A stretch of 64,000 nucleotides of DNA from contig NZ_MCUV01000031.1 in NCBI RefSeq assembly GCF_002873395.1, positions 1,264 to 65,263 on the forward strand, read 5' to 3'. The translations under genes and the position numbers were made by a program. This document shows, piece by piece, positions 8,732 through 17,379 of the stretch. The stretch's first letter is position 1, and the number at the start of each line of letters is the position of its first letter. Source of the stretch: Vibrio sp. 10N.286.49.B3. GTDB lineage: Bacteria; Pseudomonadota; Gammaproteobacteria; Enterobacterales; Vibrionaceae. The notes under the pieces are model-generated. The model saw nothing but the letters and a program-made list of their open reading frames with translations, ran no database searches and had not been told where the DNA came from.

Positions 8732-9532
8732 TTAATGATTGATGAGGTTTTCAATACATAAAGCCAATGACTTCGGTTGCTCTTGATGTACATTATGCCC
8801 AGCATCATTAATGACGGTGAACGGTAAATGACTTTGCTCGGCTAATGTTCTAAATTTTAAATCTTTACTACCACATACATAATGAAAAGGTTGACCAACT
8901 GACTGTAAAGCAGCACGTAAGTCAGGTTGTTTAGCCAAAGAGGTGGATAACAACATATTTGCAATCGCGGTGCCAATATTATTACTACGCTTTTGAATTA
9001 AATCTTGTCTTTGCTCATCATTAAGTGATGAAAATACACTTTGCTGATACCAATCGCTTAAAACGCAGCCAATGTCTTCACTGCGAAAGCGCTCTGCCCA
9101 CTGAGTATCATTTTTCCAACGCCTATTTCTTTCATCATCAGAGAGTAAACCAAAGTTTCCCCCTTCAATAATGACTTGCGCTATCGACAGTGAAGAAAAG
9201 CTTTGATGCGCCATGCCATACATAGCCAAACGCCCGCCTAATGAGTAGCCAATTAGAATGATGGGATGGGAAGCGGCAAAACCTTTCTCTGTTAATGCCT
9301 GACTAACGCTGGTATCGATAGCCTGACATGCATGATTAAACCCATCACAGTGAACTTGATGACTTTTACCGTGGCAAGGCAAGTCAACCGTGAGTATAGG
9401 AAAGTGTTTCAAAAACTGGTAACAAACTTGCCAATCTTCTCCCTTACCAAGTAAACCATGTACGAACACTAAAACCGGTGCCGACTGACTCGCTTTACTT
9501 GGTGGATAATAATCAGTCGCTAACGTTAACAT
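8732..9532 (-). CDS. menH: 2-Succinyl-6-hydroxy-2,4-cyclohexadiene-1-carboxylate synthase MenH
   Basis: Alpha/beta-hydrolase that eliminates pyruvate from the MenD product (SEPHCHC) to give SHCHC. The 266-residue protein shows the FVHGLLGKGEDW oxyanion loop, the nucleophile elbow GYSLGGR and the C-terminal catalytic histidine in DAGHNVHQEQP. The aspartate precedes it in the KDLKF region. Its start overlaps the end of menD by 20 bp, so the two are translationally coupled. The order D-H-B-C-E is that of many gammaproteobacterial men operons. Confidence 0.93.
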   Translation of the reverse strand: MLTLATDYYPPSKASQSAPVLVFVHGLLGKGEDWQVCYQFLKHFPILTVDLPCHGKSHQVHCDGFNHACQAIDTSVSQALTEKGFAASHPIILIGYSLGGRLAMYGMAHQSFSSLSIAQVIIEGGNFGLLSDDERNRRWKNDTQWAERFRSEDIGCVLSDWYQQSVFSSLNDEQRQDLIQKRSNNIGTAIANMLLSTSLAKQPDLRAALQSVGQPFHYVCGSKDLKFRTLAEQSHLPFTVINDAGHNVHQEQPKSLALCIENLINH

Positions 9533-11291
9533 ACTGAATAAACCTTTTTAACTGATCGGTGGCTTGCTCTGCAGGTGTCACGATTTCAACGAGCAATGTA
9601 CCTTGCCCATGAGTAAAGTGCGCTTCTACTGCCTGCTGATAATCATTTAATGTCTTAGGTTGTTGATAGGCTAAATGAAACTGCTTAGCGGCATGTTCAA
9701 ATTGATAACCATGAGGCATTTGATACAGGGCTTGCTTCTGCTGTTGTGGTACAGGCAGTAAATCAAAAATGGCTCCACCATCGTTATTCATGACCACAAT
9801 GACAGCAGGGTGACTTTGCTGTTTGCTCATCAGTGCCAGTGAATTTAAGTCATACAGTAAAGAAGTATCACCGATTAACATCAACAAAGGTTGCTGCCTA
9901 GCTTGTAAAACCCCAGCGGCTGTTGCGACTAAACCGTCAATTCCTGATGCCCCTCGATTTGAGTACACCTCAGTTTCTGGTAACTTAGCGAGCATATCGA
10001 CCAAGCGCACAATCAAGCTATTGCCGATAAACAAGTCACGCCCTTTGCCTCGCTGAGCTAAATCAACAGCGACCATCAACTCATTTATCTCACCATCAAG
10101 ATTCAATAATGATTGGCTATACTCCGTGATCTTCTTGGAGACTATCTTCAATGGGTCAGCCCACCCCGAATGAGAACTACCTAAAGCAGGTAAGGATTGT
10201 AAACTCAACCAGGTAACGGCATCAGAGATCACATGACGCAAAGCAAGGTGATCTTGATTAATTCGCTGCTCGGTCGGTGCTACCACCACATACGCAACCC
10301 CTTCGCTATCTTGCTGACTGACTTTATCACTAATCCATTGGTTTAAGCGCTTAGATACTATGCGCCCTCCAAACTGAATAATGCAATTGGCTTGAGATAA
10401 TGTTTGGTGATGATGTTTATTTTGCAGCCATAAGTCATAGTGTGCCCATGCGCTACTGATCCCAGATTGAGGATCGCACAACACTGGCCAGCCTAATTGA
10501 TTTGCAACTTTTACTACTTTTTGCGCTTGATGCTCATCAATACTACCAACAATCATCACGCCTTTTTTTTCAACTAAAGCGTGTGTTTCAATATCATCGA
10601 TTAACGGGGAAAAATATTGCTCGATAGCAGTGTATGGCTGTTCACTTGACTGCCAGCGCGCAATGGTTTGGCTATAGTGAGTCAATATTTCTTTACCACG
10701 CGTTGAATACAGCGGTTCAGGGAAAGGGCAATTAATATGTACCGCTCCACCACGTTGGCTTTGGGTATGCAATAAATGATCGATAGAAGTCAGTAACCAA
10801 TTTAGCCCAACCTGTTGACTCGGGCTTGGCAGGTTTAAGTAGCCAACGACATGCGATGAAAAAATGCCTTGCTGTTGAATCGCTTGATTTGCACCACAAT
10901 CGATAAGTTGCACGGGGCGATCAGAGGTCAACACCACCAACTTCTCACCGGTTAAGCGCGCCTCAGCAATAGCGGGGAGTAGGTTTGCCACCGCAGTGCC
11001 AGACGTCACAACAATAGCAACAGGTGCATCACTGGCTTTGGCAAGTCCTAACGCAAAAAAACCTAACCCTCGTTCATCAAAGTGAGTATGTAGGGTCAGT
11101 TTCGCATTCTCTTGTGCTTCTAGAGTCAGTGGTGTAGAGCGAGATCCAGGGGCAATACATACCGATTTCACTCCAAGACGTGCCAACTCTTCTAGCAGTG
11201 TACCACTCCAAATACGGTTCATTACTGCTTGATCAAATACAACCTCTTGAACCGCCCCTTTTTGAGTGACACCTACTGTACTGTTGCTCAT
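9513..11291 (-). CDS. menD: SEPHCHC synthase MenD
   Basis: Thiamine-diphosphate enzyme that condenses 2-oxoglutarate-derived succinic semialdehyde with isochorismate, the committed step of menaquinone synthesis. The 592-residue protein has the N-terminal PYR domain (IAPGSRSTPLTLEAQE, HFDERGLGFFALGLAKA, VTSGTAVANLLPAIAEA). The C-terminal PP domain has the GDTSLLYDLNSL and NNDGGAIFDLLP diphosphate and metal-binding region. The ATG at 11291 overlaps the menF stop in an ATGA, which supports this start over an internal one at residue 24. It overlaps menH by 20 bp. Confidence 0.95.
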   Translation of the reverse strand: MSNSTVGVTQKGAVQEVVFDQAVMNRIWSGTLLEELARLGVKSVCIAPGSRSTPLTLEAQENAKLTLHTHFDERGLGFFALGLAKASDAPVAIVVTSGTAVANLLPAIAEARLTGEKLVVLTSDRPVQLIDCGANQAIQQQGIFSSHVVGYLNLPSPSQQVGLNWLLTSIDHLLHTQSQRGGAVHINCPFPEPLYSTRGKEILTHYSQTIARWQSSEQPYTAIEQYFSPLIDDIETHALVEKKGVMIVGSIDEHQAQKVVKVANQLGWPVLCDPQSGISSAWAHYDLWLQNKHHHQTLSQANCIIQFGGRIVSKRLNQWISDKVSQQDSEGVAYVVVAPTEQRINQDHLALRHVISDAVTWLSLQSLPALGSSHSGWADPLKIVSKKITEYSQSLLNLDGEINELMVAVDLAQRGKGRDLFIGNSLIVRLVDMLAKLPETEVYSNRGASGIDGLVATAAGVLQARQQPLLMLIGDTSLLYDLNSLALMSKQQSHPAVIVVMNNDGGAIFDLLPVPQQQKQALYQMPHGYQFEHAAKQFHLAYQQPKTLNDYQQAVEAHFTHGQGTLLVEIVTPAEQATDQLKRFIQYVNVSD

Positions 11292-12595
11292 GATGCCGCT
11301 CCTAATAAAGGGGGTTCTGCTATTAAACTCAATAAGGTCGACATCTTTTTATTCAACTCTTGCCATTCATGTCCAGCAATAGAGCCGGGTACAATCCCAG
11401 CTCCTGCGAACAGTTTAATTTGTTTATCAACAACCAAAGCGCTACGTATCGCAACACAAAACTCGGCTTTATGAAGGCTAATATACCCGATAGATCCCGC
11501 ATACCAACCTCTTGGGAAGGGCTCATGCTGTTGAATAAAATCCACCGCCTCTTTACGTGGTAATCCAGCCACCGCAGCAGTTGGTTGTAAAGCATCTAAT
11601 AACTGCACACCATTGACTCCTTCATGTAGCTTAGCTTCAATATGGCGCTTTAAATGCTGAACTTTACGTAAACGAATAAGATGTGGCTGATTTTGTACAA
11701 TGACTTGATGAGAAAATGACTGCAGACTCTGTACAATATCATCGACCACATACTGATTTTCATTTAAGTTTTTCTCATCATTCGCTAACCAATTCGCTAA
11801 CTCTTGATCTTGTGCGCGACCTTTCCCTCTACCAATGGTTCCGGCTAAAGCTTCCGTTTGTAATTCACGCCCGTGACGACGATAAAGACGCTCAGGTGTT
11901 GATCCCATAAAACTGCGCTTTTCATCTAACGACATCATAAAGTGAAAGCTATCATGATTTTCTCGATGACTTGCCTTCAAAAGTTGCGCGGCACGAATGG
12001 GTTGCTCAAGGCTCAATGTCGTACAGCGTGCTAATACGACTTTCTTAAATTCATCGGCTACAATGCTATCGAGTGCCTTAGTCACTAAGTCGCCCCATTG
12101 TGATTGATTAGGCGTATGGTCTATCGCTTTCACAGTAGTAGTCAGTGGAGGAAGCGCTCGCACTTTATAGGTCAATTGGCGTAGTGCTGATAAGGTTTCC
12201 TGCTTATTTTTGCTCAAATTAACCGCTAATGACCAACTCTCATCAACACGAATTAACTCGATATGCGGTAGGAAAAAGAGTGATGCGAGACAATGCGGAT
12301 TCTTCGCACTCTGCCCATCAAAAGAGCGACCACCCCATATTCTCTGCTCACCCTGCAGTACTTCATAAGCAGGCGTAGGATCAGAGAACATCTGTAACTG
12401 GCCCAAAGCGACGACTTCCTCATGCTTATCACGAGATTGCCAATAAAACTTAGGAAAAAGAGGTTGAGCTTCTAGCCAATCAATAAAAGTAAATGAGGGT
12501 TGCTGAACTAACTTTTGAACCAGACGAATATCGCAACAGCTTGCCGACTCAACTCGCGCCATTAAACTCATAATTGCTTGATGAAAATGTGACAA
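11288..12595 (-). CDS. menF: Isochorismate synthase MenF
   Basis: Chorismate-binding enzyme converting chorismate to isochorismate for menaquinone. The 435-residue protein has the conserved C-terminal catalytic domain (KVVLAR, GSTPERLYRR, ETEALAGTIGRG-like LQTEALAGTIGRG, LHPTAAVAGLPR-type LQPTAAVAGLPR, PRGWYAGSIGY and FAGAGIVPGSIAGHEWQE). The start is TTG with GAGG 5 nt upstream; an internal ATG at 12571 is the alternative. It is the first gene of the men operon and shares a 205-bp divergent promoter region with alaA. The ATGA overlap couples it to menD. Confidence 0.93.
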   Translation of the reverse strand: MSHFHQAIMSLMARVESASCCDIRLVQKLVQQPSFTFIDWLEAQPLFPKFYWQSRDKHEEVVALGQLQMFSDPTPAYEVLQGEQRIWGGRSFDGQSAKNPHCLASLFFLPHIELIRVDESWSLAVNLSKNKQETLSALRQLTYKVRALPPLTTTVKAIDHTPNQSQWGDLVTKALDSIVADEFKKVVLARCTTLSLEQPIRAAQLLKASHRENHDSFHFMMSLDEKRSFMGSTPERLYRRHGRELQTEALAGTIGRGKGRAQDQELANWLANDEKNLNENQYVVDDIVQSLQSFSHQVIVQNQPHLIRLRKVQHLKRHIEAKLHEGVNGVQLLDALQPTAAVAGLPRKEAVDFIQQHEPFPRGWYAGSIGYISLHKAEFCVAIRSALVVDKQIKLFAGAGIVPGSIAGHEWQELNKKMSTLLSLIAEPPLLGAAS

Positions 12596-12809
12596 ATCAA
12601 CCTCGTATACGTCAATTGGTATTTAATATGGGCTACTGTATTTATAGACCAGTTTCAAATCAAGCGTGTAAACAAGGTTTTCCTAAATAGCTTGATTATA
12701 AACGGACCATTTTTACTTATTTAGCTCGGTAATGTTAGATTTTTATTCTTTCAAAGACCATTTTAAGGTACTTTAATAAAATAATTACTTAAAACATAGG
12801 ATGTCGGCA

Positions 12810-14024
12810 ATGGAAAATATCGGTATGTCATCAAAACTCAACAGTGTCTGCTACGATATTAGAGGACCTGTACTCAAACATGCTAAACGCATGGAGGAAG
12901 AGGGGCATAAAATTCTAAAACTGAATATCGGTAATCCAGCCCCTTTTGGTTTTGACGCCCCAGATGAAATCCTAGTCGATGTTATCCGTAATTTGCCAAC
13001 TTCTCAGGGTTATTGTGACTCAAAAGGCATTTATTCAGCACGAAAAGCGGTTGTTCAGCATTATCAACGCCGTGGACTACTCAATTTAGATGTCGAAGAT
13101 GTCTATATTGGTAATGGTGCATCTGAGCTCATTGTTATGGCAATGCAAGCACTATTAAATAATGGTGATGAGATGCTAGTGCCAGCCCCTGATTACCCTC
13201 TTTGGACCGCCTCTGTTGCACTCTCTGGCGGTAATGCTGTCCACTACCTATGTGATGAAGAGTCTGATTGGTATCCTGATCTTGATGATATTAAAAAGAA
13301 GATCACACCAAAAACACGTGGCATTGTATTAATTAACCCTAACAACCCTACGGGCGCTGTCTACAGTCGTGATTTTTTGCTTGAGATTGTCGAAATTGCT
13401 CGTAAGCACAAGTTAATTATTTTTGCTGATGAGATCTACGATAAAGTTCTCTATGATGGGGCAACACACACTTCTATCTCAACTTTAGCTGACGATGTAC
13501 TGATGCTGACCTTTAATGGCCTCTCTAAAGCTTATCGTGTTTGTGGTTTCCGTGGCGGTTGGATGTTTATTACTGGCCCTAAGAATCAAGCCCAAGGGTA
13601 CATTGATGGTCTTGAAATGCTGGCGTCCATGCGTTTATGCGCCAACGTACCGATGCAGCACGCTATACAAACGGCACTTGGCGGTTATCAAAGTATCAAT
13701 GAGTTAATTTTGCCTGGTGGTCGTTTACTAGAGCAGCGTGATCGCGCTTGGGAATTAATCAATCAAATCCCTGGGATATCATGTGTGAAGCCGAAAGGAG
13801 CTATGTATCTATTCCCAAAAATTGACACAAAAAAGTACAATATTAAAGATGACCAAAAAATGGTACTCGATTTCTTAAAGCAAGAAAAAGTACTATTAGT
13901 GCAAGGAACTGGTTTTAATTGGCCAAAACCCGACCACTTTAGGATTGTCACCCTACCTTATGTCGAGGACTTAGAAACCGCTATTGGCCGCTTTGAACGC
14001 TTCATTACTACCTATAAACAGTAA
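12810..14024 (+). CDS. alaA: Alanine aminotransferase AlaA
   Basis: Class I/II pyridoxal-phosphate aminotransferase making alanine from pyruvate and glutamate. It aligns over its whole length with AlaA (YfbQ) as I recall it, including the CYDIRGPVL opening and LKLNIGNPAPFGFDAPDEIL. The cofactor residues lie in NPNNPTGAVYS, DEIYDKVLYDG and the Schiff-base lysine motif NGLSKAYRVCGFRGGW. The ATG at 12810 has AGGA about 8 nt upstream; an in-frame ATG at 12801 is possible but has no spacing for a ribosome site. It is monocistronic, divergent from menF, and followed by a hairpin terminator. Confidence 0.94.
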   Translation: MENIGMSSKLNSVCYDIRGPVLKHAKRMEEEGHKILKLNIGNPAPFGFDAPDEILVDVIRNLPTSQGYCDSKGIYSARKAVVQHYQRRGLLNLDVEDVYIGNGASELIVMAMQALLNNGDEMLVPAPDYPLWTASVALSGGNAVHYLCDEESDWYPDLDDIKKKITPKTRGIVLINPNNPTGAVYSRDFLLEIVEIARKHKLIIFADEIYDKVLYDGATHTSISTLADDVLMLTFNGLSKAYRVCGFRGGWMFITGPKNQAQGYIDGLEMLASMRLCANVPMQHAIQTALGGYQSINELILPGGRLLEQRDRAWELINQIPGISCVKPKGAMYLFPKIDTKKYNIKDDQKMVLDFLKQEKVLLVQGTGFNWPKPDHFRIVTLPYVEDLETAIGRFERFITTYKQ

Positions 14025-14063
14025 ACATTCTGTCAATTTCTAACTAAAATAATTATTGTATAT

Positions 14064-14102
14064 AAAGCTCTCACATTTCATCATAAATAGAGGGCTTTTT
14101 TA
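14064..14102 (+). terminator. Terminator of alaA
   Basis: A 9-bp stem AAAGCTCTC / GAGGGCTTT (one G-T pair) with a 17-nt loop, followed by a T-rich tail, 40 bp past the alaA stop codon. Confidence 0.7.
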
Positions 14103-14167
14103 TTGAAACTCATAATGTTAGATTAGATATATCGTCTATTTAACGAGCACACATAAGAGTGATAATT

Positions 14168-15481
14168 ATGCTGACTAATGACATGGACCTTTGGCAAGAT
14201 CGCATCAATAATGAACATAAATTACGCCGCTCAGATCACCGTGATCCTTACCAGCGAGATAGAGCCCGTATTTTACACTCTGCTGCTTTTCGTCGTTTGC
14301 AGTCCAAGACCCAGATCCATGCGACGACAATGAATGACTTTCACCGCACCCGCCTAACGCATTCATTAGAAACGGCGCAAATCGGATCAGGTATCTTAGC
14401 TCAGATAGAGAATAAACAGTCGCAATATAAGCACTTACTGCCCTCAGACAGCTTAATTGAGGCTCTGTGTTTAGCCCACGATATTGGTCACCCACCATTT
14501 GGTCATGGTGGCGAAGTCGCCCTTAACTATATGATGCGCGACCATGGTGGTTTTGAAGGTAATGCACAAACCTTTCGTATTGTTAGCCAATTAGAGCCCT
14601 ATACTCAACATCATGGTATGAATTTAACCCGCCGCGCTTTACTCGGGCTAATGAAGTACCCTGCTCTGCTTAGTCAAACACAATCAACACTGCAGCCTGA
14701 ACCAGTAAAACATCAGCGCCAACTTAAGGCTAAGGAGTGGAGTCCAGCAAAAGGGTTGTACGATATTGACCAAGATGGTTTCGACTGGGTTGTTGACCCG
14801 CTATCAGCTCGTGACAGCCTGCTACTGTCAAAGATGCGCTATAAGCCTACCTCGCCTTTTGAGCATGCTAAAACGCGTTTTAAATCATCAGATTGCTCAA
14901 TAATGGAATTGGCTGATGATATTGCCTACGGCGTGCATGACTTAGAAGATGCGATTGTATTGGGTATGGTGAACAAAGCGCAATGGCAAGAAGGAACCCA
15001 GCAAGCCCTGACAGAGTGTGGCGACCCATGGTTTAAGCAGCATATCTACTCAATAAGTCAGCGACTGTTTTCTGGTGAGCATTACCTACGCAAAGATGCG
15101 ATTGGTGGTATTGTTAACGCATTACTAACCAGCATTCAAATTCAGCCTGTCGATGAGGATTTTGATTGCGAATTGCTTGCCTATAATGCGTACTTAGATG
15201 AGCCGATGGACAATGCATTAGAAACGTTAAAGCAATTTGTTAGCCAATATGTCATCCAAATTCCAGAAATGCAGATTGTGGAATATAAAGGCCAACAAAT
15301 TATTATGGATATGTTTGAAGCATTTAGTGCTGATCCTGAACGCTTATTACCGACGGCAACGAAAAAGATCTGGCAAGGTGCTAGTTCTGAAAGTGAAGCA
15401 ATGCGCGTGATTGCTGATTATATTTCTGCAATGACCGATGGGCATGCACAAAATCTTCATCAGCAACTATTCTCATGCTAA
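14168..15481 (+). CDS. HD-domain dGTPase, anti-phage type family
   Basis: Deoxyguanosine-triphosphate triphosphohydrolase of the ~440-residue subfamily. It removes triphosphate from dGTP; related proteins in Vibrio and Shewanella were shown to defend against phage by draining dNTPs. The metal-binding HD signature is intact: RLTHSLE (H65), AHDIGHPPFGHGG (H104-D105) and the downstream aspartate in MELADDIAYGVHDLEDA. The ATG at 14168 with AAGAG 8 nt upstream is preferred to the GTG at 14159. The 3' end meets tapT tail to tail, 3 bp apart. It lies in core genes, not a defence island, so a housekeeping nucleotide-pool role is equally possible. Confidence 0.88.
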   Translation: MLTNDMDLWQDRINNEHKLRRSDHRDPYQRDRARILHSAAFRRLQSKTQIHATTMNDFHRTRLTHSLETAQIGSGILAQIENKQSQYKHLLPSDSLIEALCLAHDIGHPPFGHGGEVALNYMMRDHGGFEGNAQTFRIVSQLEPYTQHHGMNLTRRALLGLMKYPALLSQTQSTLQPEPVKHQRQLKAKEWSPAKGLYDIDQDGFDWVVDPLSARDSLLLSKMRYKPTSPFEHAKTRFKSSDCSIMELADDIAYGVHDLEDAIVLGMVNKAQWQEGTQQALTECGDPWFKQHIYSISQRLFSGEHYLRKDAIGGIVNALLTSIQIQPVDEDFDCELLAYNAYLDEPMDNALETLKQFVSQYVIQIPEMQIVEYKGQQIIMDMFEAFSADPERLLPTATKKIWQGASSESEAMRVIADYISAMTDGHAQNLHQQLFSC

Positions 15482-15484
15482 ATG

Positions 15485-16141
15485 TCAGTCTAAACTTTTT
15501 GCATAATTACGCTCAAAGACACCTTCTGGCATTTGATTGATTTGAAACTGGATCATCTCATCAAAAGCTGTGATTAGTGAGCTAAAGTCCGTATTTGGTT
15601 CCAAGCCAGTAAGCACATGATAACCCGCTTCCACCGTTGATAAACTATTGGCGTTGGGAGCTTTCCTAATACGATAATTGCCAACTAACTCTTTATTTAA
15701 ATGCAATGTGGGTAACGTTTGTAAATTGGTTGATATTTGCCACATTTTAAACGCTTTTTTCCACGTTCCATCTAATAAAATAACCCGCACTTTTCGTTGC
15801 ATCGCCTCTGATGTTACGTTATTTACAGCTTGAGAAGAGTCACTTTTTTTGCAGGCTATACTATCAACAGAGACTGAGTGCTCACCAGGATAAAGAATAT
15901 AGTGATCAACATCGGGCTCACTTAGCAACGCATTAAGCTTACTATCTTGGCTAAAGTCTTCGCCAATGATGGTCGTACTATTTGCCAAAGAGAGCGCCAA
16001 AATACGCGCAGTTCCCATTGGGCGGCGTACTTCTGTCGAGTGCTGAAGAATGATAAGCTCCACCTGAGTATTAATGGGCTTTATCCATTGACAAATACAA
16101 GCTTTCAAGGATTTATGACATTGCTGGCAATAACGAAACAT
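15485..16141 (-). CDS. tapT: DTW-domain tRNA-uridine aminocarboxypropyltransferase
   Basis: A 218-residue enzyme of the DTW family (TapT/YfiP type), which transfers the 3-amino-3-carboxypropyl group of S-adenosylmethionine to a tRNA uridine (acp3U). An N-terminal zinc-ribbon-like cluster (CQQC and CIC at residues 5-17), the RRPMGTARIL segment, the DGTW signature (residues 124-127) and the YRIRKAPNANSLSTVEA motif are visible. Its start overlaps that of the divergent rrtA by 27 bp, and its end abuts the dGTPase gene. Assignment to TapT rather than a paralogue is by similarity only. Confidence 0.85.
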   Translation of the reverse strand: MFRYCQQCHKSLKACICQWIKPINTQVELIILQHSTEVRRPMGTARILALSLANSTTIIGEDFSQDSKLNALLSEPDVDHYILYPGEHSVSVDSIACKKSDSSQAVNNVTSEAMQRKVRVILLDGTWKKAFKMWQISTNLQTLPTLHLNKELVGNYRIRKAPNANSLSTVEAGYHVLTGLEPNTDFSSLITAFDEMIQFQINQMPEGVFERNYAKSLD

Positions 16142-16690
16142 AAAGAAAATGTGTACCTTGTTTTATGTGTGATCAGCCTACTTTGCTGGGGACTTCAAAC
16201 CCCATTATTACAAGAGTGGGCAGTGTGGGATAACCGTGCGATAACCCAAGGAGATTGGTGGCGTATCCTATCAGGAAACTTCACTCACACCAACTATCCG
16301 CACTTAGTTATGAATCTCGCTGCTTTGTGGATCCTTGCCCATTTATTTCAACCAAGTTCCTTACAGCTTGTCTATGTGATATTAGTAAGCAGCTTTGTGA
16401 TTGGCTGTAGCCTGCTGTTTACCTCTACCTTTCAATACGCTGGTTTTTCTGGTGTCTTACACGCTATTTTTGCTTATTTCGCCCTTAGAGAGGCGCTATC
16501 GGGTCGACATACGAGTTGGCTACTATGCTTAGGTGTTGTAATTAAAGTTGCTTGGGAGCACTATTTCGGCGCAGCAGAAAGCACAATGGTGATGATCAAT
16601 GCTCGCGTTGCTATAGAAGCCCATTTAACTGGTATGGTTAGTGGCTTTTTACTTATTGGGGTTGAACTGTTATTTAAAAAAGAGCAATAA
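16115..16690 (+). CDS. rrtA: Rhombosortase
   Basis: Rhomboid-family intramembrane serine protease (191 residues, about six helices). The family processes proteins bearing a GlyGly-CTERM sorting tail and helps place them on the surface or release them by type II secretion. The rhomboid features are GDWWRILSGNFTHTNYPHLVMNL, the catalytic serine in GFSGVLH (S112) and the histidine in EAHLTGMVSG (H170). The ATG at 16115 follows AAGGA with a short 3-nt gap; a GTG at 16151 is an alternative, and the upstream frame extension to 15947 is antisense to tapT. No GlyGly-CTERM substrate is encoded nearby. Confidence 0.85.
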   Translation: MTLLAITKHKENVYLVLCVISLLCWGLQTPLLQEWAVWDNRAITQGDWWRILSGNFTHTNYPHLVMNLAALWILAHLFQPSSLQLVYVILVSSFVIGCSLLFTSTFQYAGFSGVLHAIFAYFALREALSGRHTSWLLCLGVVIKVAWEHYFGAAESTMVMINARVAIEAHLTGMVSGFLLIGVELLFKKEQ

Positions 16691-16832
16691 CGAAAAGCAC
16701 TTGATAACAAGGCAGGAATTTTCGATCAATAGTGACTCTATAATCAAAACCCTAACACAGTTATCAAGCGTTTTAACAAACTAAGATAAACCGTTATTGA
16801 CTACGATTAGTTTTACTACAAATGGCAGAAGA

Positions 16833-17243
16833 TTACAGCAAAATGCGCCCTTCATTTTTACGAATAGTCGCAGCGCCAATCCCTTTCACATTGCTCAAAT
16901 CATTGGCAGTTTTAAACAAACCAAATTCCTCACGATAACGAACAATATCTTGCGCTTTTTTAGCACCCACACCTATCAACAGCGTTGCTAATTCATCAGC
17001 ACTAGCGGTATTTACATTGACCGTAATGTCGATACCTTCATATTGTTTTTTCGCCATAGAGGTTGATGTGGCTTTAGTTTTAGTTACGTCTTGATTGGCT
17101 ACTGTATCAATGGGTTGTTCAACTTTTACTGCGTGCTGTGTTGACTCCGTGACTTGTTGCTCTGCTGGCGTTGTCGCCGCTAGCGCAGAAAGAGGCAGTA
17201 ATGCAGAGAAGCATAAAGTGAGTAGTGTTTTTTGAAAGGTCAT
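16833..17243 (-). CDS. ComEA-like helix-hairpin-helix exported protein
   Basis: A 136-residue protein with a signal peptide (residues 1-22, ending ALA), a Thr/Gln-rich linker and a C-terminal helix-hairpin-helix pair of the ComEA type. The motifs are VNVNTASADELATLLIGVGAKKAQDIVRYRE and FKTANDLSNVKGIG; the second ends at IRKNEGRIL. ComEA proteins bind incoming DNA in the periplasm during natural transformation, and Vibrio homologues act as a ratchet. The ATG has GGAG 9 nt upstream. It follows ppiD on the same strand behind a hairpin terminator, so it has its own promoter. Confidence 0.88.
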   Translation of the reverse strand: MTFQKTLLTLCFSALLPLSALAATTPAEQQVTESTQHAVKVEQPIDTVANQDVTKTKATSTSMAKKQYEGIDITVNVNTASADELATLLIGVGAKKAQDIVRYREEFGLFKTANDLSNVKGIGAATIRKNEGRILL

Positions 17244-17314
17244 AGTGACTCCATTCGTCGGTAAATGAAATCAAAACATAGCGATAAAAATTCACCAAAC
17301 CAATTAGTTTTGGC

Positions 17315-17349
17315 AAAAAATAAGGCGCACCCAACAAGGGTTACGCCTT
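17315..17349 (-). terminator. Terminator of ppiD
   Basis: Interrupted stem AAGGCG-ACCC / GGGT-CGCCTT with a 5-nt loop, followed on the minus strand by TTATTTTTTG. It lies 31 bp past the ppiD stop codon and before the ComEA-like gene. Confidence 0.75.
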
Positions 17350-17379
17350 CTTATTCATCACTTTTACATGAAAGAGTGA

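Noticed and set aside
16700..16768. Inverted repeat CTTGATAAC / GTTATCAAG after rrtA
   Set aside because: The arms are about 50 nt apart and no T-run follows closely enough for a terminator; it could be chance in AT-rich DNA.
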